64,000 nucleotides of DNA from Caproicibacter sp046707225 (GTDB lineage Bacteria > Bacillota > Clostridia > Oscillospirales > Acutalibacteraceae), in the NCBI RefSeq assembly GCF_046707225.1, contig NZ_JBJKOP010000029.1:1-64000 (forward strand), given 5' to 3'. Made by a program: the position numbers and the translations under genes. A model generated the notes under the pieces. That model did no database searches. It was given only the letters and a program-made list of their open reading frames with translations, and was not told the DNA's origin. This document shows positions 59,867-64,000 of this stretch, piece by piece; the first letter of the stretch is position 1, and the number at the start of each line of letters is the position of its first letter.

Positions 59867-61201
59867 ATGTCTGTTAAAATTGATTTGCACCATCTAACAG
59901 GTTTTATCGACGATAGTGAATTTACGGCAATCGCTCCTCAGGTACGTCTTGCGCAAGAAACGCTTTCTAACGGGACCGGCGCCGGCAGCGACTTTCTGGG
60001 CTGGTTGGATCTGCCGGTAAAATATGACCGGGAAGAATTCGCCCGCATTCGTGCTGCGGCGGATAAAATCCGTTCCGATTCGGAAGTCTTTGTAGTCATC
60101 GGCATCGGCGGCTCTTATCTTGGGGCGCGTGCTGCGATTGAGTATCTGCAGTCCCAGAACTACAACAGCCTGAAAAAAGCCGGCCCTCAGATTTATTTTG
60201 CCGGCAACAGTTTAAGTCCTTCCGCCCTTTCTGAAATCTTGGAGCTTTGTGGGGAGAAGGACTTTTCTATTAATGTGATTTCCAAATCCGGCACCACCAC
60301 GGAGCCGGCGGTGGCATTCCGCGTCTTCCGCGGCCTGCTGGAAAAGAAATACGGCAAAAAGGGCGCTGCGGAACGGATTTACTGCACAACCGACCGTGCC
60401 CGGGGGACGCTGAAACAGCTTGCGGACCGCGAAGGATTTGAAACCTTCGTCGTCCCGGACGACGTCGGAGGCAGATATTCGGTTCTGACTGCCGTCGGCC
60501 TTTTGCCGATCGCGGTGGCAGGCGCCGATATCGGCGAACTGATGGCAGGCGCCGCCGAAGAGCGGTCCGAACTGACCGGCGATCCCGCGTCCGACGATTC
60601 CTGTCTGTATGCCGCGGCCAGGAACATCCTGTACCGAAAGGGGAAGGAGACCGAAATCCTCGTCAGCTATGAACCGCGTTTTCAGATGATGTGCGAATGG
60701 TGGAAGCAGCTCTGCGGAGAAAGCGAGGGAAAGAATGGCAAGGGGCTTTTCCCGGCTTCTGTCGTGTTCTCCACCGACCTGCATTCCATGGGGCAGTATA
60801 TTCAGCAGGGAAAGCGAAACCTGTTTGAAACCGTGGTCCTGGTCGACAAACCGGCCGCCGACCTCACAATCGGAGAAGATGCCGACAATGCGGACGGCTT
60901 GAATTTCCTTTCGGGGAAGAAAATGTCCTTTGTCAACCAAAAGGCATTTGAGGGTACGGTGCTTGCCCATACGGACGGCGGCGTTCCCAACATTGTCATC
61001 CGAGTCCCTGATTTTTCAGAAAAATCCCTGGGCGGACTGATCTATTTCTTTGAACGTTCGGTTGCCGTTTCCGGCTATCTTTTGGGGATCAATCCTTTCG
61101 ACCAGCCCGGCGTGGAAAGCTACAAGAAAAACATGTTTGCTCTTTTGGGCAAGCCGGGTTATGAAAACGAAAAAGCTGTATTGGAAGCCCGACTGAAATA
61201 A
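59867..61201 (+). CDS. pgi: Glucose-6-phosphate isomerase
   Basis: 444 residues. VIGIGGSYLGARAAIEYL and VISKSGTTTEPAVAFR (phosphate-binding) and the C-terminal GLIYFFERSVAVSGYLLGINPFDQPGVE are canonical, and the length is that of the Gram-positive form. Links fructose 6-phosphate and glucose 6-phosphate in glycolysis. ATG 59867 is preceded by GGGGG. Single gene. Confidence 0.95.
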   Translation: MSVKIDLHHLTGFIDDSEFTAIAPQVRLAQETLSNGTGAGSDFLGWLDLPVKYDREEFARIRAAADKIRSDSEVFVVIGIGGSYLGARAAIEYLQSQNYNSLKKAGPQIYFAGNSLSPSALSEILELCGEKDFSINVISKSGTTTEPAVAFRVFRGLLEKKYGKKGAAERIYCTTDRARGTLKQLADREGFETFVVPDDVGGRYSVLTAVGLLPIAVAGADIGELMAGAAEERSELTGDPASDDSCLYAAARNILYRKGKETEILVSYEPRFQMMCEWWKQLCGESEGKNGKGLFPASVVFSTDLHSMGQYIQQGKRNLFETVVLVDKPAADLTIGEDADNADGLNFLSGKKMSFVNQKAFEGTVLAHTDGGVPNIVIRVPDFSEKSLGGLIYFFERSVAVSGYLLGINPFDQPGVESYKKNMFALLGKPGYENEKAVLEARLK

Positions 61202-61251
61202 GCCCGGTTGTTTTACCGGGGACGCAAAAATTATATAGGAGGAGCATCATC

Positions 61252-61668
61252 ATGATTAATGTTATCGTAGGAAAAAAGGGGTCCGGAAAAACCAAAAAGC
61301 TGATTGAGCGCGCTAACGAATCGGTTTCGAAATCCAGCGGCAATGTCGTTGTGATTGAAAAGGGCAATAAACTGACCTATGATATTTCCCACGACGTACG
61401 GCTGATTGATATTGATGAATACGGGATTCAGGGAGCGGATGCACTTGGCGGGTTTATCTGCGGCATTTGCGCCGGCAACTATGACGTAACGGATATCTAT
61501 GTGGACTCCACGCTGAAAATCATCGGACAGGATATGAGCGGCCTCACCTCTTTCGCGGAGAAAATGGATGCGTTATCCTCTCTGTCCAACATTAAAATTA
61601 CACTTTTGATTTCTGCGGACGAGAGTATTCTGCCGCAGGAAATCAAGGCGGTTTCCGCTGTGGTCTGA
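61252..61668 (+). CDS. Small P-loop ATPase-like protein, function unknown
   Basis: 138 residues. A Walker A motif, GKKGSGKTKKLIE, sits at residues 7-19; a possible Walker B is DIYVDSTLK (near 80). The size is that of a bare nucleotide-binding fold with no other domain. Homologues in Clostridia are often labelled twitching motility or ATPase-like, without support. ATG 61252 follows AGGAGG. Terminator at 61681-61719. Function unknown. Confidence 0.75.
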   Translation: MINVIVGKKGSGKTKKLIERANESVSKSSGNVVVIEKGNKLTYDISHDVRLIDIDEYGIQGADALGGFICGICAGNYDVTDIYVDSTLKIIGQDMSGLTSFAEKMDALSSLSNIKITLLISADESILPQEIKAVSAVV

Positions 61669-61680
61669 GGGTCAAGCGAC

Positions 61681-61719
61681 AAAAATGTGCCGGAGACCAG
61701 TGCTCCGGCACATTTTCTT
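61681..61719 (+). terminator. Terminator
   Basis: AAAATGTGCCGGAG with CTCCGGCACATTTT, a 14-bp stem with a 7-nt loop and T-run. Confidence 0.85.
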
Positions 61720-61748
61720 GGGAAAAAAACCGAACCCATAAATTTTTA

Positions 61749-61777
61749 TTGACAAAAGAGGGAAAAATCTCTATAAT
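61749..61777 (+). promoter_or_regulatory. Promoter of the yceD-rpmF operon
   Basis: TTGACA (61749-61754), 17-bp spacer, TATAAT (61772-61777), both perfect consensus. Confidence 0.85.
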
Positions 61778-61803
61778 TAAGAACTGTAGCGCCGAGGTGG
61801 AGT

Positions 61804-62301
61804 ATGCTGCTGGATTTAAAAAAAATATTCTCTCAGGAAAGTGAAAGTTGCTCATTCGATTACAGCATGGACCTGTCTTCTACCGGATTAAACGGTGTTT
61901 TTCCGTTTGTTTCCCCGGTGGCGGTGAAAGGTATCGTTGAGAGCCGTGATGGTTCCGCAAGGTTGAAGGCGAACGTTTCGTTCGATTTTTCAATTCCATG
62001 CGACCGCTGTACGGAACGGATCGACAGGCACTATGATTTTGCTTTTTCCCATGTTCTTGTCCGTTCTCTTGAAAACAACGAGGACGACGACCGGTTTATC
62101 GAGGTTCGGGATGAAAAACTGGATCTGGACAAACTGATGCGGGAAGATATTCTGCTTGAACTTCCGACCAAATTTTTATGCAGCGACGACTGTAGGGGAC
62201 TGTGCCCGATCTGCGGGAAAAACCTGAATGAGGGGCCCTGCGATTGCGGCGGGCATCCCACGGATCCCCGGCTGGAAGTTTTGGAAAAACTGCTTCATTA
62301 A
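61804..62301 (+). CDS. yceD: DUF177 (YceD) protein
   Basis: 165 residues. The core VSFDFSIPCDRCTERID and the Cys-rich end FLCSDDCRGLCPICGKN with NEGPCDCG are the DUF177 signature (probable metal site). The family is nearly always next to rpmF and is linked to 23S rRNA or ribosome assembly. ATG 61804. Followed 30 bp later by rpmF. Confidence 0.9.
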   Translation: MLLDLKKIFSQESESCSFDYSMDLSSTGLNGVFPFVSPVAVKGIVESRDGSARLKANVSFDFSIPCDRCTERIDRHYDFAFSHVLVRSLENNEDDDRFIEVRDEKLDLDKLMREDILLELPTKFLCSDDCRGLCPICGKNLNEGPCDCGGHPTDPRLEVLEKLLH

Positions 62302-62331
62302 TGGAATAGATCTTGTAAGGAGGTGCTGAGG

Positions 62332-62514
62332 ATGGCGGTACCAAAAAGAAAACAGTCGAGCGCCAGACAGAACAAAAGGCGTTCCAATGTTTGGAAAATT
62401 AGCGCGCCCGCTCTGGTAAAATGCCCGAAATGCGGAGAACTGACAGTCCCGCATAAAGTATGCGGCAACTGCGGTTACTACAATGGCAGGGAAGTAATTA
62501 AAAAGGAAGCGTAA
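62332..62514 (+). CDS. rpmF: 50S ribosomal protein L32
   Basis: 60 residues: MAVPKRKQSSARQNKRRSN followed by a zinc ribbon with CPKCGE and CGNCGYY. ATG 62332 is preceded by AAGGAGG; an ATG three codons upstream overlaps it. The Cys-containing form implies zinc binding. Confidence 0.97.
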   Translation: MAVPKRKQSSARQNKRRSNVWKISAPALVKCPKCGELTVPHKVCGNCGYYNGREVIKKEA

Positions 62515-62666
62515 TTCGTTTCCGTTTTAGAAAGTCAGAGAAGGAGCAATCCTTCTCTTCTTTTTTGTCTGCGGGACTGCCCAAAATGCCGGACCAAGGC
62601 AAAATTCCCCGATTCATAGTTTTTCGGGGGCTGGAAAAAATGATAAGCAGGGAGGGGTAATCAATT

Positions 62667-63986
62667 ATGGCTTTACCGGTAGTCGCGATAGTCGGCCGGC
62701 CGAACGTCGGCAAGTCGACTCTTTTTAATAAACTTGCGGGGCAGCGCCTTTCCATTGTAGATGATACGCCCGGCGTGACTCGTGACCGTGTGTACGCGGA
62801 AAGCGAATGGGAATCCCGTCGGTTTTCCATTGTGGACACGGGCGGCATCGAACCGGGCGAGGATGTGATTCTTGCTCAGACAAGGGCGCAGGCGCGCCTT
62901 GCAATGGAAGCGGCCGACGTAATCGTTTTTGTGACGGATGTTCGCACCGGGCCGGTTGCCGCCGACCACGAGATCGCCGCCATGCTGATGAAAAGCGGAA
63001 AGCCCGTCGTGCTGTGCGTCAATAAATGTGACAGCATCGGCGATCCGCCGGCCGAATTCTACGAGTTTTACAATCTGGGGCTGGGCGACCCCGTTGGGGT
63101 GTCCTCAGTTCACGGACATGGTACCGGCGACCTTTTGGACCGCGTGGTTTCATTATTTCCGGATCAAAACGGCGACGCGGGGCCCGATGAGATGATCCGG
63201 GTCGCTGTGATCGGCAAGCCGAATGCCGGAAAATCGTCGCTGGTCAATAAAATTGCCGGTGAAGAGCGCTGCATTGTTTCCGACGTGGCCGGAACAACGC
63301 GTGACGCGGTGGACATCGCCGTGGAAAATGAATTCGGCCGTTTTCTTCTGATTGATACCGCGGGCCTTCGCCGCAAAAGCAGGGTGGACGATAATATTGA
63401 GCGGTACAGCATGTTGCGCGCGCAGATGGCGGTGGAGCGCTCGGACGTGTGCGTCATTATGATCGACGGCACCGTCGGATTTACGGAACAGGATTCCAAA
63501 GTTGCCGGCATGGCTCATGAGGCGGGCAGGGCCTGCGTCATTGCCGTGAACAAATGGGACGCGGTAGAAAAAGACGGTTATACAATGAACGCGTACGAGA
63601 AAAAGCTGCGGGAAGATTTTTCCTTTATGTCGTACGCCGGGATTCTTTTTATTTCCGCGAAGACGGGCCAGAGGCTGGATCGGTTGTTCCAGGCGATTCG
63701 GGAGGCGTCGGCGTCCAATACCCGCCGCGTTGCAACCGGGATGCTGAACGAAGTGCTGGCACAGGCGGTCGCGAGGGTTCAGCCGCCGACGGATAAGGGA
63801 CGCAGGCTGAAGATTTACTATATGACCCAGGTTTCCATTCAGCCGCCAACCTTTGTGTTTTTTGTCAATTCCAAGAAACTGTTCCATTTTTCCTATCAGC
63901 GTTTTCTGGAAAATATGATTCGTGATACCTTTGGGTTCGAGGGAACCCCGATCCGTTTCCTGATCCGCGAGCGCGGCGAAAAATAG
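62667..63986 (+). CDS. der: GTPase Der (EngA), ribosome biogenesis
   Basis: 439 residues with two G domains: GRPNVGKSTLFNKL and DTGGIEPG in the first, GKPNAGKSSLVNKI and DTAGLRRK in the second, each with an NKxD motif (NKCD, NKWD). A KH-like C-terminal domain ends at the stop 63984-63986. Assembles the 50S subunit. ATG 62667. Complete at the window end. Confidence 0.96.
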   Translation: MALPVVAIVGRPNVGKSTLFNKLAGQRLSIVDDTPGVTRDRVYAESEWESRRFSIVDTGGIEPGEDVILAQTRAQARLAMEAADVIVFVTDVRTGPVAADHEIAAMLMKSGKPVVLCVNKCDSIGDPPAEFYEFYNLGLGDPVGVSSVHGHGTGDLLDRVVSLFPDQNGDAGPDEMIRVAVIGKPNAGKSSLVNKIAGEERCIVSDVAGTTRDAVDIAVENEFGRFLLIDTAGLRRKSRVDDNIERYSMLRAQMAVERSDVCVIMIDGTVGFTEQDSKVAGMAHEAGRACVIAVNKWDAVEKDGYTMNAYEKKLREDFSFMSYAGILFISAKTGQRLDRLFQAIREASASNTRRVATGMLNEVLAQAVARVQPPTDKGRRLKIYYMTQVSIQPPTFVFFVNSKKLFHFSYQRFLENMIRDTFGFEGTPIRFLIRERGEK

Positions 63987-64000
63987 AGCGCCGCCATGCC

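Overview
The window is a chromosomal segment of an anaerobic, spore-forming, low-oxygen Firmicute of the class Clostridia. Chain-elongating Oscillospiraceae of the Caproiciproducens/Ruminococcaceae type are the best guess. The evidence is a complete acetyl-CoA to butyryl-CoA gene set (thl-crt-hbd-bcd-etfB-etfA), BofA (pro-sigma-K processing inhibitor), a rubredoxin-fused flavoprotein, a split transketolase, and clostridial families such as DUF4364, DUF2508/YaaL, GdpP and RNase J. Most genes have strong Shine-Dalgarno sequences, TTG/GTG starts are common, and sigma-A promoters with 17-bp spacers are easy to find. The genus is inference; no rRNA is present.

Layout. 1-1060: the end of an IS3-type element abutting a decayed choloylglycine hydrolase/penicillin acylase gene. 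1.2-6 kb: poorly characterised membrane proteins, a polysaccharide deacetylase, a holin-like membrane protein and two unlisted microproteins (a Pro/Arg-rich one and a Cys-rich one). 6.1-10.7 kb: a cyanophycin operon (iadA-cphB-cphA), followed by a 103-bp palindrome that resembles a TA-flanked MITE. 10.85-12.2 kb: a DUF2975/Xre-type regulatory operon with tandem inverted-repeat operators. 12.3-14.75 kb: Nudix, AlaX-type editing protein and a phosphoribosyltransferase. 14.9-20.9 kb: the butyrate/chain-elongation operon. 20.9-25.1 kb: DUF6054, TetR plus radical SAM pair, GNAT, cysteine desulfurase and RNase HI.

25.3-35.6 kb is a housekeeping run: RNase J with a long repeat-bearing N-terminus, gdpP, rplI, dnaB, tilS, hpt, ftsH. 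35.7-39.9 kb encodes a divergent type II topoisomerase pair. 40.1-43.3 kb: secG, rnr, yaaL-like, bofA. 43.4-43.6 kb holds a candidate structured RNA. Then come cstA, DUF4364, an Xre regulator, tRNA-Thr(CGU), an MBL hydrolase, nth, glyA, rarA, a flavin reductase-rubredoxin protein, a uracil/xanthine permease, split transketolase, a WYL regulator, mntP, hisH-hisF, a D-Ala-D-Ala carboxypeptidase, pgi, a small P-loop protein, yceD (DUF177)-rpmF and der.

How they fit together: the thl-etfA operon makes butyryl-CoA with an electron-bifurcating Bcd/Etf candidate. The iadA-cphB-cphA operon can make cyanophycin, cut it to beta-Asp-Arg dipeptides and split those to Asp and Arg, giving a nitrogen/carbon reserve. 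The 25-36 kb block covers RNA decay, c-di-AMP turnover, translation, replication, tRNA modification, purine salvage and membrane proteolysis. The least understood parts are the microproteins at 3.75-4.13 kb, the RNase J extension, the divergent topoisomerase pair, the 43.4-kb structured RNA and the TetR/radical SAM pair.
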